Source: CAZHPA01 sp964533945
GTDB taxonomy: Bacteria > Bacillota > Clostridia > Lachnospirales > WRBF01
Reading direction: 5' to 3'
DNA length: 64,000 nucleotides
Assembly: GCA_964533945.1 (NCBI GenBank)
Contig: CAZHPA010000004.1
Coordinates: forward strand, 1-64,000
Positions 8,349 to 17,900 of this stretch are shown here, piece after piece; the first letter of the stretch is position 1, and the number at the start of each line of letters is the position of its first letter. The position numbers and the translations under genes were made by a program. Under the pieces are notes generated by a model. The model saw only the letters and a list, made by a program, of their open reading frames with translations. It was not told where the DNA came from and made no database searches.

Positions 8349-9737
8349 ATGAATCAAAATATTAAACATATGTTCTGGCTAATTTTTACCTTATTTGTAA
8401 TGCTTATAATATTTATGTGCAAATTTATGTTTTTTGATAGTGCAGAAATAGTTGCAAATTCATATAATCCACGCCTTAAAATGGCAGATAACTCAGTTAA
8501 ACGTGGTAATATTGTTGATGCAGAAGGTGTTGTTTTGGCACAAAGCAGTAAATTAATTGATACATATGTTAGAAACTATCCATTCGACAATTACTTTTCC
8601 CATGTAGTAGGTTTTTCTGATATGGGGAGGGCAGGAGTTGAATTAAAATATAATTTTGAATTGCAAACACTAAATTTTGAAGTTGTGCAACGGCTTAGAA
8701 GCGTTTTAAACAAAAGGGAACTTATTTGCAACAGCGTCGTCTTAACTATAAACAGCGGTATGCAGCAATTTATATATGATAATTTAGGAAAAGCAAAAGG
8801 TGCAGGCGTTGTTATAGAACCATCAACAGGTAAAGTGCTTGCACTTGTATCTAAACCAGATTTTAACCCAAACAACATAGCCTCAGATTGGAAAGAACTA
8901 ACCGGCGATAAAACATCTCCTCTTTTAAATCGTGCAACACAAGGGCTATACCCACCGGGTTCAATTTATAAAATTTTAACAGCCCAAGCAATTATGCAGG
9001 AAATAGGTGAAGAAGCAACATACGAATGCAAAGGCAAAGAAACGTTCGGCGAAAAAGTTATACACTGCTACAACGACAACGCACACGGCACAGTTAATTT
9101 GAAAAAAGCGCTTGCCGTTTCGTGCAATACGTTTTTTGCCAAGTTTGGGCTTGAAATTGGAGTAGAAAAATTAAAAACTGTTTCCGAAGCGGCATATTTC
9201 AACAAAGATTTTGAATATTTGCTTGAACATAAGCCAAGTTCTTTTGCACTTAATGAAAGTTCAGACACAAATGAAATTGTTCAAACAGCAATCGGGCAAG
9301 GCAAAACGCTTACCTCACCGCTTCATATGGCAAGTATTGCAGCTGCTGTTGCAAACGGTGGTTTAATGATGCGCCCCTATGTTTTCGACCACTTAAAAGC
9401 ATATAATTTAGAAGGAGAAGAAAGCGAATCTGGCAAAGTATTTCCTAAAGTTTTAAGCCAAGTATTTTCATTTGATGAAGCACAAAGCTTAACCGATATG
9501 ATGATTGAAGTTGTTGAAATTGGAACGGCAAAAGACATTAAGCTACCTAATGTATCAATTGCTGCTAAAACAGGCACAGCGCAAAATGCAGCAGGAGAAG
9601 ACCACGGTTGGGTTGTTGCTTTCGCTCCTGCTGATAACCCTAAACTTGCTGTTTGTATTTTGCTTGAAAATTCAAATGGACCTAAAAATGCATTAACTAT
9701 CGTTAAACAATTTTTTAACGAGTTCTTAACCGACTAA
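8349..9737 (+). CDS. Class B penicillin-binding protein (PbpA/FtsI-like transpeptidase)
   Basis: A 462-residue transpeptidase that cross-links glycan strands made by the neighbouring SEDS protein. It has one N-terminal membrane anchor (about 8-30), a short pedestal region, and a complete transpeptidase domain: S205-x-x-K208 in PPGSIYK, S258-C-N260 and K407-T-G in KTGTAQ. It lacks PASTA repeats and is shorter than FtsI, resembling actinobacterial PbpA, which is also paired with a SEDS gene. The stop codon lies in a small inverted repeat (CGACTAA 9731-9737 with TTAGTCG 9743-9749), possibly a weak terminator. Confidence 0.9.
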   Translation: MNQNIKHMFWLIFTLFVMLIIFMCKFMFFDSAEIVANSYNPRLKMADNSVKRGNIVDAEGVVLAQSSKLIDTYVRNYPFDNYFSHVVGFSDMGRAGVELKYNFELQTLNFEVVQRLRSVLNKRELICNSVVLTINSGMQQFIYDNLGKAKGAGVVIEPSTGKVLALVSKPDFNPNNIASDWKELTGDKTSPLLNRATQGLYPPGSIYKILTAQAIMQEIGEEATYECKGKETFGEKVIHCYNDNAHGTVNLKKALAVSCNTFFAKFGLEIGVEKLKTVSEAAYFNKDFEYLLEHKPSSFALNESSDTNEIVQTAIGQGKTLTSPLHMASIAAAVANGGLMMRPYVFDHLKAYNLEGEESESGKVFPKVLSQVFSFDEAQSLTDMMIEVVEIGTAKDIKLPNVSIAAKTGTAQNAAGEDHGWVVAFAPADNPKLAVCILLENSNGPKNALTIVKQFFNEFLTD

Positions 9738-9763
9738 CTTTTTTAGTCGATATATTTAATGAA

Positions 9764-9775
9764 ATGTGCTATAAT
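9764..9775 (+). promoter_or_regulatory. Extended -10 promoter candidate for the first giant surface protein
   Basis: TATAAT at 9770-9775 is preceded directly by TGC, an extended -10 (TGn). No good -35 is visible at the right spacing. It lies 18 bases before the ATG of the gene at 9794, leaving a leader of about a dozen bases with a GGGGGG SD. Confidence 0.5.
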
Positions 9776-9793
9776 AAACTAAGGGGGGATATT

Positions 9794-12700
9794 ATGAAAA
9801 AAATTATAGCTAAAATATTAGTTATTTTAATATTGCTAAACGTAGCAATTCCAACTTCTTTTACGCAAACTGTTAAAGCGGCAGAAGAATCTAACTTAAA
9901 GGCAACGTTTGGTACAAAAATGATTCCAAGCAAAACAGGGAATCCAACTCCTTCAGAACAAAGCGATGTTGAACGTAAAAAAGACAACATATTTTTAAGA
10001 TGGAGTTTAAGAGATAGTACAAAATTTAACCTATCATATTACTTAGAGGAAACCCCGAAAAAAGTTACTAAAATTAATTTTAACGTAGTTAAAATAGCAG
10101 GAGATAAAATTAGAATAACATACGATTTAGCTTCCGCCGACCCTAATAAGTCAATTGGAGCAACAGAATATGGCATTTGGTATAACGGCGTAATGGGTGC
10201 TGACGGAATATACGTAGACCCTAAAAAAACCGGATACGACAAAGAAGATAACGACGACTTTAGAATTATTTTAAGAGAATTAAAGGAAGGCGCTGTTCCG
10301 GAAGATGATGGAACCTATAAAGACAGCGATTATGAAAGCGTTAAAATACCAACGTTTGAAATTAAAAAAGGCTTTGGGTTTTCTTTTAAATACGGCGAAG
10401 TGAGTCAAGGAAAAGAAGTCCATTTTAGATGGGACACAAATGATATGTTCTATTATCAAACAAATGGAATTAAAGTTGGAAACATATATAAATTTGTTTT
10501 AGAAAATGCCCAAAAAGAAATTAACATACAAAAAATTTGTTCGGGCTTAAACTTTAAATCAGTTCCAACAGCAACCGGCGACCTTGACAAAGACAACGTT
10601 ATTGATTTAACTACAGGCAACAAAGAAGAAGTTGCAAAAAATACAGGGCTTATATTAAAAATAGACATTCCTAAAGAATACAGCGAAATTGAAACAGACG
10701 ACTCTTTTACAAAAGTAGCTGATTATAGCAACTACCCAAAAATGAAAGCCAACATTATATTAAACAGCTATAACCCCAAAGACAAACAAATAGACCTTAC
10801 TGTTGAAAATATTTCTAAAAATAATCCTAACGGATTAATAGCAACATTAGCACCAGATACAAATTTTAATAATTTAACTCAAGATTCTATTTCTGCCCAA
10901 TTCGGAACAGGAGCAGATGATAATAAAATTATAGTTAATATTGAAAACGTAGATGTTCCGGGGTTTATATTCGATAATTCAACAATAGAACTTGTTAGCG
11001 AATCAACGCCAAGTAATCCATTTGCTTATGTTTTGGCGCTTAAAATGGTTTTAGATTTTGGTGCTGTATATACTTTTCCTAAATATGAATATATATCCGA
11101 CTCGTTTGGGAAAACAAGTATTAGAATATGGCCTTTTAACATTGGAGGTTGGTATTTATTAAGTACAGGAAGCAGCAGCCAAAGCGAATTGTTACCGGCA
11201 GCCAAATTTAGAAAAGATGAAAATGACCCAACTACTTTTATGTTTCCTGTAACTATTACTTCCGGTCAGTTTTTTCAAGTTTGGTTCGATACTAAAGACA
11301 ACTTTGAGCAAGCTTCTAAAGACCCTAACTACAACCGTATTCTTTCTGAAATATCAAGACCTCAAAAAGCAGAAGACAGCTTAGGAACTCCAACATATTT
11401 TAGAATAGACCCAGATACAATTAATTTTATTCCAACTAGCCAAACAGAACAGGGCGAAACAGGGGAAACAGAAGAAAAAATTAGTATGCGTGTTCGTTGG
11501 GATTTAGGAAGTGTTGCTTTAATCGACAAATATATAAAAAGTAACCCTAACCAGCAGTTAGTTTTAACATATCAACTTAAACAATTTTTATCTCCAAACA
11601 AAGTACCAACAGAACAAGGCGAGGGAATACTTGGCAGAGGGATTAAAGTAACAATAACTAAAGGTGCAGACGGCAAATTTAATGCAACATATACAAATAC
11701 CGAACAACCAACAGAATCAAATACGCCGCCTGAAAATGATGTTAATTTAATTAAAGCGCCGCAAACAAATCCTCTTGATGTTCAAATGTTAGCACAAGCC
11801 GATAATACAGAAAGACTTATTGCGCAAGTCGATTTGGAAATTCCTGTTTCAGATAAAGATAAAGCGCCGGTAACTGTTTTGGAGTATCCGAATGTGTACT
11901 ATGCAAACATAATGCTTAAATCAATTAACGGCTTAGATATTACTTCTTTAGCTTCAGTATTTCAAAGTTTTACACTAAGCGGTTTAGATAAAGCAAACGT
12001 TCCGCAACCTCAACAGCTTGTAGCAAAAGATGCAATAACTACAAAGCGAAATGATGCAGAGGAAATTGATGAAGAAGTTTCGTTTACACTTTCTTGGAAA
12101 GTTGCAGGCAATAAATTAAGAGAATACATTACACTTTCAAGCGGAATTGACACAGGCAATCCCCAAAACCCTGTTGATATGGGTAATTTGCAGCTTTATA
12201 TGAATTTATATGTTTCCCAAGATGAAGATAAAATGACTAAATTTATTGATAAAGACTTGGAATACAGAAAAGAAAATTCTAAAAGCTTCACATTTACAAA
12301 ACCAGCTACTTCTTTAATATTTTCAGATATTGGAAGCAAAAAGGCAAATGTTCAAAGCGGCGCATTGCAAGCACTTAGAAACAACGAAGTTGCTTCAATT
12401 ACAAATATTGAATTTACAGAAGACCAACTTAAAAGCCTTTTAAATAAAGACGGAAGCGTAGTCCCAACAGAATATATTTACACATATAAACTTGACGGGC
12501 TTGACAAAAATCAAAAGTACTATTCATATGTAGATATTGTTGTTAAAGACAAAGTAGACAACAAAAAAGGCGGCTCTTCCCTTTCAAATATTGCCGGAAT
12601 TACAACAAAAGGCGATGAAAATGTGCCTTCTGCAAGTGATAAATACCCACCTGCTCCAGGAGTTAGAGTTGTTGAAGGAAGCACAACAGGAACAAGCACA

Positions 12701-14926
12701 ACTATAGAATGGGACAGATTGCCCAAAATTGATGCAGAAGAAGTTATTGAATATGAAGTAATCCGCCTTAAAGATAGCCAAATGGGCGACCAATTTAAAG
12801 GAGAATTTAACACAATATTCAACAGCGATATTAAACTTGAAAATAAAAACCAAAGCTTAATTTCTAAAATTGGCTGGCGAACTAATCAGGGCAAGCTTCA
12901 AATTTTTGACGGAACTAATTTTAAAGATTTAACGCAAGCAGAAGAAAAAGTTTATGTATTTAACAATTCAGACACAAAAATAAATTTGTTAACAGATAAT
13001 TCTGTTAAGCCAAACCAACTTTATTTTTACTATGTTAGAACGGTTAGAACTGTTGGAACAGCAAAATTATATTCAACGTGGAGCGACGTAACTGTTACAA
13101 CAACGCCTGTTAAAGCACCTAAAAACTTGCTTCTTGCTTTCGATGAATACGAAATGTATTCCGATAAAAAAGCCTATGACAAAAAAACAACAGCAATTAT
13201 TAGCTTTGATGCCCCATTAACCGACATTGCCGCATTAGACCGTGGCGATTATAAATTGCAATATCAAATTAAAGAGGACGGAAAAGATTGGCAAACCGAA
13301 GTTGATTTTACGGCTTCAAACAGAATTACGCCTCCTCCAACTAAAGTTACAGACGGCTACACTCACTTTTTATATAAAATAGGCGGGTTTAAACATAGCA
13401 CTTCCTACTATATAAGAGTTAGAATGATTGAAGTTTCAAGCGGCGGCATATCCGCATATTCAAATGCAATTTTATTTAGAACAGAAATCGACCAAGACGA
13501 ATACAACAAAGACCAAGAAAAAGATAGCTGGATAGACGTTTTGAAAAAAGAGCTTGATAAGCTTGTTAAAAATCCATATTGGATATGCAAAGACGAAAAA
13601 TACAACTATGAACTACTATTCCGTCCTTCTATGTTTAATACGCTTATGTCGCAGTCAGCAGATTCAAGCATTACACTTTCCCCTATGGGAGAAAACGCAG
13701 CAGAGCAAACAGAGCAATCGCAAAGAGCAGTGTATTATTTGCCTGTTTCAGCGCTATCAAGCGCAAACGATGCATTAAAAGGCTTTAAAATTTCATATGG
13801 AAACTTAAGCTTGAACTTACCTCCTAATGCAATAAGTACAAGCGAAAATGAAGTATTCAAAAACCTTGCGCAACAAGTTAAAAACAAAAAAGTTAAAGAT
13901 TCAATTTTAAAATTAACTGTTGAATGGGGACAGCCTACAAATGACACAAAAGGCAATGTTTCAGAAATTGTTGGCATACAATTTGATGGCATAGGTAATA
14001 TGGTAGGTAGCAACACTGACTTAGACAATGAAATTACAGCAGAAGCTTTAAAAATTGTTGCAGCCGCTGCTGAAAGCAAAGGAACACAATCGGCAATAGT
14101 AAAAGCTATTAAAGACGGTGTTGCAAATGAAGAAGTTTTAAAAATAATTGCAGATGCCGTTAGCAAAGCAAAGGATACTATAGGCGCAATGGCCGATAGA
14201 AAACTAAGAACAATTTCTAAAGTTAAAAATGAATTTGTATTTAGCGGCACAAAATTTGATACACCGCCGTTAGTTGCCGTAAAACCAAGCGGCACCGATT
14301 CATCTAACATTTATGGCTATGTGTACAATGGCAATCAATGGGTTGCAAAAGACACGATTAACGTTTTTGATGGCAAAGGAATATATGCCGAAGTTCCCGG
14401 CGTGTATGGATTCGCTTTAAACAAGCTTATTGTTCCGGGACTTGAAACAGTACCAAATAACGGCGAAATGCTTTCTTTAATTTCAAAATATGATTTAAGC
14501 GGCTATTTATCTAAAAACGGCAGATTAGACATTGATGCGCAAATATCAAAAAATATGGCAATATCAAGTACTTGCGCAATTATGGGAATGCCGAAAGGCA
14601 CAGAACCTTTTGGCTGGTTTAAAGATAAAACGCAAACAGCATTTAGCACAAGAAACAAAGAAGAAAGCGCACAAACACAAGACATTATATATTTAACAAT
14701 GGCGTTATACGAAGCAAAAACAGGAACTAAAATTTCATCTATGAAAATTAGAAATGTTTTGCAAACGGCAAACATTCCTAATATTGAAGACAAAAACAAG
14801 CAAAGCGTTCGTTCAGCGATTGAACTTGGAATTGTTAACGCTGCCAACTTAAAACCAAATGCCCCAATGACTGTTTTGGAATATTTGCAAATGCTTTTAA
14901 AAATGAAAGGAAAAATTAACCTTTAA
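9794..14926 (+). CDS. Giant secreted fibronectin type III protein with degenerate SLH-like C terminus
   Basis: A 1710-residue exported protein of unknown function. MKKIIAKILVILILLNVA followed by a VKA-A site near residue 30 is a clear signal peptide. The N-terminal 900 residues are beta-rich and unlike a family I can name. Fibronectin-III-like modules start near residues 945 (PPAPGVRVVEGSTTG, then TTIEWDRL) and 1105 (APKNLLLAFDEYE). A C-terminal region (about 1275-1560) resembles the equivalent part of the next gene product, and the final 150 residues have SLH-like spacing (AIELGIVNAANLKPNAPMTV near the end). This suggests attachment to the wall surface, possibly as a scaffold or adhesin. ATG 9794 was chosen for its AGGGGGG SD. 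It lies 73 bases before a paralogous gene, with a terminator between. Confidence 0.75.
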   Translation: MKKIIAKILVILILLNVAIPTSFTQTVKAAEESNLKATFGTKMIPSKTGNPTPSEQSDVERKKDNIFLRWSLRDSTKFNLSYYLEETPKKVTKINFNVVKIAGDKIRITYDLASADPNKSIGATEYGIWYNGVMGADGIYVDPKKTGYDKEDNDDFRIILRELKEGAVPEDDGTYKDSDYESVKIPTFEIKKGFGFSFKYGEVSQGKEVHFRWDTNDMFYYQTNGIKVGNIYKFVLENAQKEINIQKICSGLNFKSVPTATGDLDKDNVIDLTTGNKEEVAKNTGLILKIDIPKEYSEIETDDSFTKVADYSNYPKMKANIILNSYNPKDKQIDLTVENISKNNPNGLIATLAPDTNFNNLTQDSISAQFGTGADDNKIIVNIENVDVPGFIFDNSTIELVSESTPSNPFAYVLALKMVLDFGAVYTFPKYEYISDSFGKTSIRIWPFNIGGWYLLSTGSSSQSELLPAAKFRKDENDPTTFMFPVTITSGQFFQVWFDTKDNFEQASKDPNYNRILSEISRPQKAEDSLGTPTYFRIDPDTINFIPTSQTEQGETGETEEKISMRVRWDLGSVALIDKYIKSNPNQQLVLTYQLKQFLSPNKVPTEQGEGILGRGIKVTITKGADGKFNATYTNTEQPTESNTPPENDVNLIKAPQTNPLDVQMLAQADNTERLIAQVDLEIPVSDKDKAPVTVLEYPNVYYANIMLKSINGLDITSLASVFQSFTLSGLDKANVPQPQQLVAKDAITTKRNDAEEIDEEVSFTLSWKVAGNKLREYITLSSGIDTGNPQNPVDMGNLQLYMNLYVSQDEDKMTKFIDKDLEYRKENSKSFTFTKPATSLIFSDIGSKKANVQSGALQALRNNEVASITNIEFTEDQLKSLLNKDGSVVPTEYIYTYKLDGLDKNQKYYSYVDIVVKDKVDNKKGGSSLSNIAGITTKGDENVPSASDKYPPAPGVRVVEGSTTGTSTTIEWDRLPKIDAEEVIEYEVIRLKDSQMGDQFKGEFNTIFNSDIKLENKNQSLISKIGWRTNQGKLQIFDGTNFKDLTQAEEKVYVFNNSDTKINLLTDNSVKPNQLYFYYVRTVRTVGTAKLYSTWSDVTVTTTPVKAPKNLLLAFDEYEMYSDKKAYDKKTTAIISFDAPLTDIAALDRGDYKLQYQIKEDGKDWQTEVDFTASNRITPPPTKVTDGYTHFLYKIGGFKHSTSYYIRVRMIEVSSGGISAYSNAILFRTEIDQDEYNKDQEKDSWIDVLKKELDKLVKNPYWICKDEKYNYELLFRPSMFNTLMSQSADSSITLSPMGENAAEQTEQSQRAVYYLPVSALSSANDALKGFKISYGNLSLNLPPNAISTSENEVFKNLAQQVKNKKVKDSILKLTVEWGQPTNDTKGNVSEIVGIQFDGIGNMVGSNTDLDNEITAEALKIVAAAAESKGTQSAIVKAIKDGVANEEVLKIIADAVSKAKDTIGAMADRKLRTISKVKNEFVFSGTKFDTPPLVAVKPSGTDSSNIYGYVYNGNQWVAKDTINVFDGKGIYAEVPGVYGFALNKLIVPGLETVPNNGEMLSLISKYDLSGYLSKNGRLDIDAQISKNMAISSTCAIMGMPKGTEPFGWFKDKTQTAFSTRNKEESAQTQDIIYLTMALYEAKTGTKISSMKIRNVLQTANIPNIEDKNKQSVRSAIELGIVNAANLKPNAPMTVLEYLQMLLKMKGKINL

Positions 14927-14933
14927 AGCACTT

Positions 14934-14965
14934 CCCCTAAAGCCTAGGCTTTAGGGGGCTTTTAA
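14934..14965 (+). terminator. Terminator between the two giant surface protein genes
   Basis: A perfect 24-base palindrome (14934-14957, arms CCCCTAAAGC and GCTTTAGGGG around CTAG) is followed by GGCTTTT. It may end or attenuate transcription before the second gene. Confidence 0.7.
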
Positions 14966-14999
14966 AAAAGGAAAAAGGAAAGAAAAAGGAGGGTATTTT

Positions 15000-17900
15000 A
15001 TGAATAGAAAAATTATCGCTGCTTTTTTGGCGTTTATTTTTATTTTTGGCGTTTTTCCAATGGAAACTGTATATGCCAATCCCCAAAACCCCGTAAAAGT
15101 TCTAACAATTATAGATTCAAACATAAGCCAAAACAACCCCGGCAGCGTTTATAATATCAAAATAAATTGGAAACAACCAGACGTTGCAGCTGGCACTGGC
15201 ACAGACCCTGCTCATCAAGGAAAAAGCATTTCATATGATGTTATGTATTCAAATGCAACAACAGGGGAGGCTTACAGCCTTATAAAAACAGTTGCAGGAG
15301 AAGAAGGTGCCGACCAATCATTAACATTAAATAATTTCCAGCTTGCTAAAGGAAGCATATATAAATTTAAAGCCGAACCATGGCATATTCATACCATAGA
15401 AGGGCAAAACGGAGGAACTACACAAGCAGTTCGCATTACCCCAACTTTAAAATCGCAAGAAGCATTGTACTTAACAGATATTAGAGTTTCTGCCGAAGGT
15501 TCTGGCAATATGTTAACAGTTAAATGGGACAATCCAACTCTTGATGGAGAAGATATTTTTAACGGATACAACATATATTACAGACCACGAGGAGCAACTA
15601 AATTCGGAAACCCTGTTCGTGTTGAAACAAAAGCTGTTAAAATTCCCGGAAAACCAAATGAACTTCAATATACTATAACAGATAACGGGCTTCAAGTTGG
15701 AACTTTTTACGATGTTGCTGTTGAACCTACTATTGATAACATGGAAGTGCGTGGAGGAGACAGCAATACACCTATAACTCAATACAAAAGTTATTATCTT
15801 GCATACACAAGCCAACGCAATAGATATTATATGACAACAGAAGCCAAAATTAAAATTTTACTTAGAGCAGAAGAAGTTGGAAGCGAAGTTGTTCGCCTTT
15901 TTTGGAGCAGCCTAAGCAATAACGTAAGCGGCGGATTAAGTATGTATCCTAAAACTATAGAAGTTTTTGAACAAACAGATGGAGCGCCAAGAGCGGAATC
16001 AGTTGGTATATTGCAAGGCGATTTTGCAAGAAATACTAACTTTTGGTACGTTAAGCGTCCAAAAGCTATAACCGAATACTATTTGGTAGTTACTTATGAC
16101 TATATAGACCCCGTTACCGGTAAAAATGCAACGCTTGATTCTGAAAAAGCAGCATTTAACCCAACATTTAATGATTTTTCACCATATAGACCAAAAATTA
16201 CTTCTATTTCAGATAATGGAATTATACCGCTTAAAATTGACGTTGATTGGCTTGCGTTTACAAGAAAACCTTATAATGAAGCTGAAGAAAAAGCAGCCGT
16301 TGCAGAAGATATATATATTGACAAAAACGTTTCATATGATATTTGGGTAACAGACAATTTAACATTTATGGACGACCCAACGTTTATTGCGCTTAAAAAA
16401 ATTACAACCGCCGAAGGTGTTAACATGACGGTTGATGAAAAAGTTGATGAATTAACAGGCAATAAGTTTTATGTATTTAGCACTAAAACAAATACTAGCA
16501 TTGTTTTAGATAAATATGTTACAAGAACACGGCTTCCTGATGGAACTAACACCCCATATGAAGTTAAGCCTTTAGAAGAAAATAAAGTGTATTACGTTAG
16601 AATACAAGCTACTAGGTCTTCGGCAGGTTCGCAAACTTCCCAGCCGTCAACATCATCTATATATATTCCGCCTCTAGGAAGCATTCCCGTTAACCCGGTT
16701 ATGCTTTCAAGCCCTCCTTTGCGTGTTAAAGAAGATGGTGTTAAAGTTGAAGGCGGCGTTGCCACAATAGACATAGAATGGGAATCACGCTGGTTTGAAG
16801 CATACGACCCCCAAACTGCAACATGGCATTCAAAAGTTGGTTTTGATGCAAATAAAAAGCTTGTTTTTGGAAATGTTAAAATGGAAGAAGTTGTTTTGCC
16901 TGTTGCACTTTCAGAAATTGAAGGTGGAGTTAATGTTGAAAGAATTAAAACCCAGCTTGCCCAAAAGCTTGGGGCAACAGTTCCTATTAGATATTTAGAT
17001 TTAACAGGCGCAAGTTATAGATTGCATGTTGCTCAATATGATTATATATCGCAATTTAAAGATAATTCATATAAAGGCTATGTTAATTCAATTAATTCAA
17101 ACCCTAACGCTTGGTCTGGAATTACTTTTGGAAATATAGCTCAACCGCTTTTTGAATATACAATTACTACTGAAAACGTTCCTCAAGCCGGGCCGCTTAA
17201 ATTAAATACGGCATATGTAATATTTCTTCAACCTATCGTTGGAACGACTGCTGCATACTTTCCATCATATGTGTATGCAACAACTTCAAACGTTCTTCCG
17301 CCGCTTGTTATAATTCCAACTGTTCCAAATTTAGAAGATGCATCAAAAGTTGCCGTAACAAATGCAACAGGAACAGAAGGCGGGGTTGAAATGAACGAGC
17401 CAACAACAGACGGAACAGCTACCGTTAGGTGGGAATTTTCAACCGACCTTAATTACGAAATAGCATATAGCGATAAGCTTACAGACTACCCCGATTCAGG
17501 AAAATTAATTCCTGTAACAAAACAAAATATAACTACACGCCAAGACCCAAAAACTAAAGTCGACTACTATTACATGACTATAAGAGACTTGTTCCCAAAT
17601 ACTCAATATTACGTTTGGATTCGCTCGAAAGCCGGAAATATTAATTCGGCTTGGTCAAATGTTGTTTATACAAGTACAAAAGATATAACAAAACCTTTCC
17701 CTCCAAATGGTTTGGGTGTTGTTTCTAAAGAAAGTCTTAACACTTACAATAAAGAAAAAAGCACAACATACACTCCTGTTAATTCCGATTACTTTATTTT
17801 GGAATGGGTTAGAAATGCGCAAGACAAAGAAGTGCCAACTTCACCCGGAACAGCAACAGGCGGAACAGCAACAGGGCTTTTAAGCAATTTAATTCCAAAT

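Noticed and set aside
13735..14310. Open frame of 191 codons on the minus strand inside the first giant surface gene
   Set aside because: It is antisense to a well-supported gene, has no SD and no recognisable domain; low complexity (Ala/Ser/Ile) as expected of a shadow frame.
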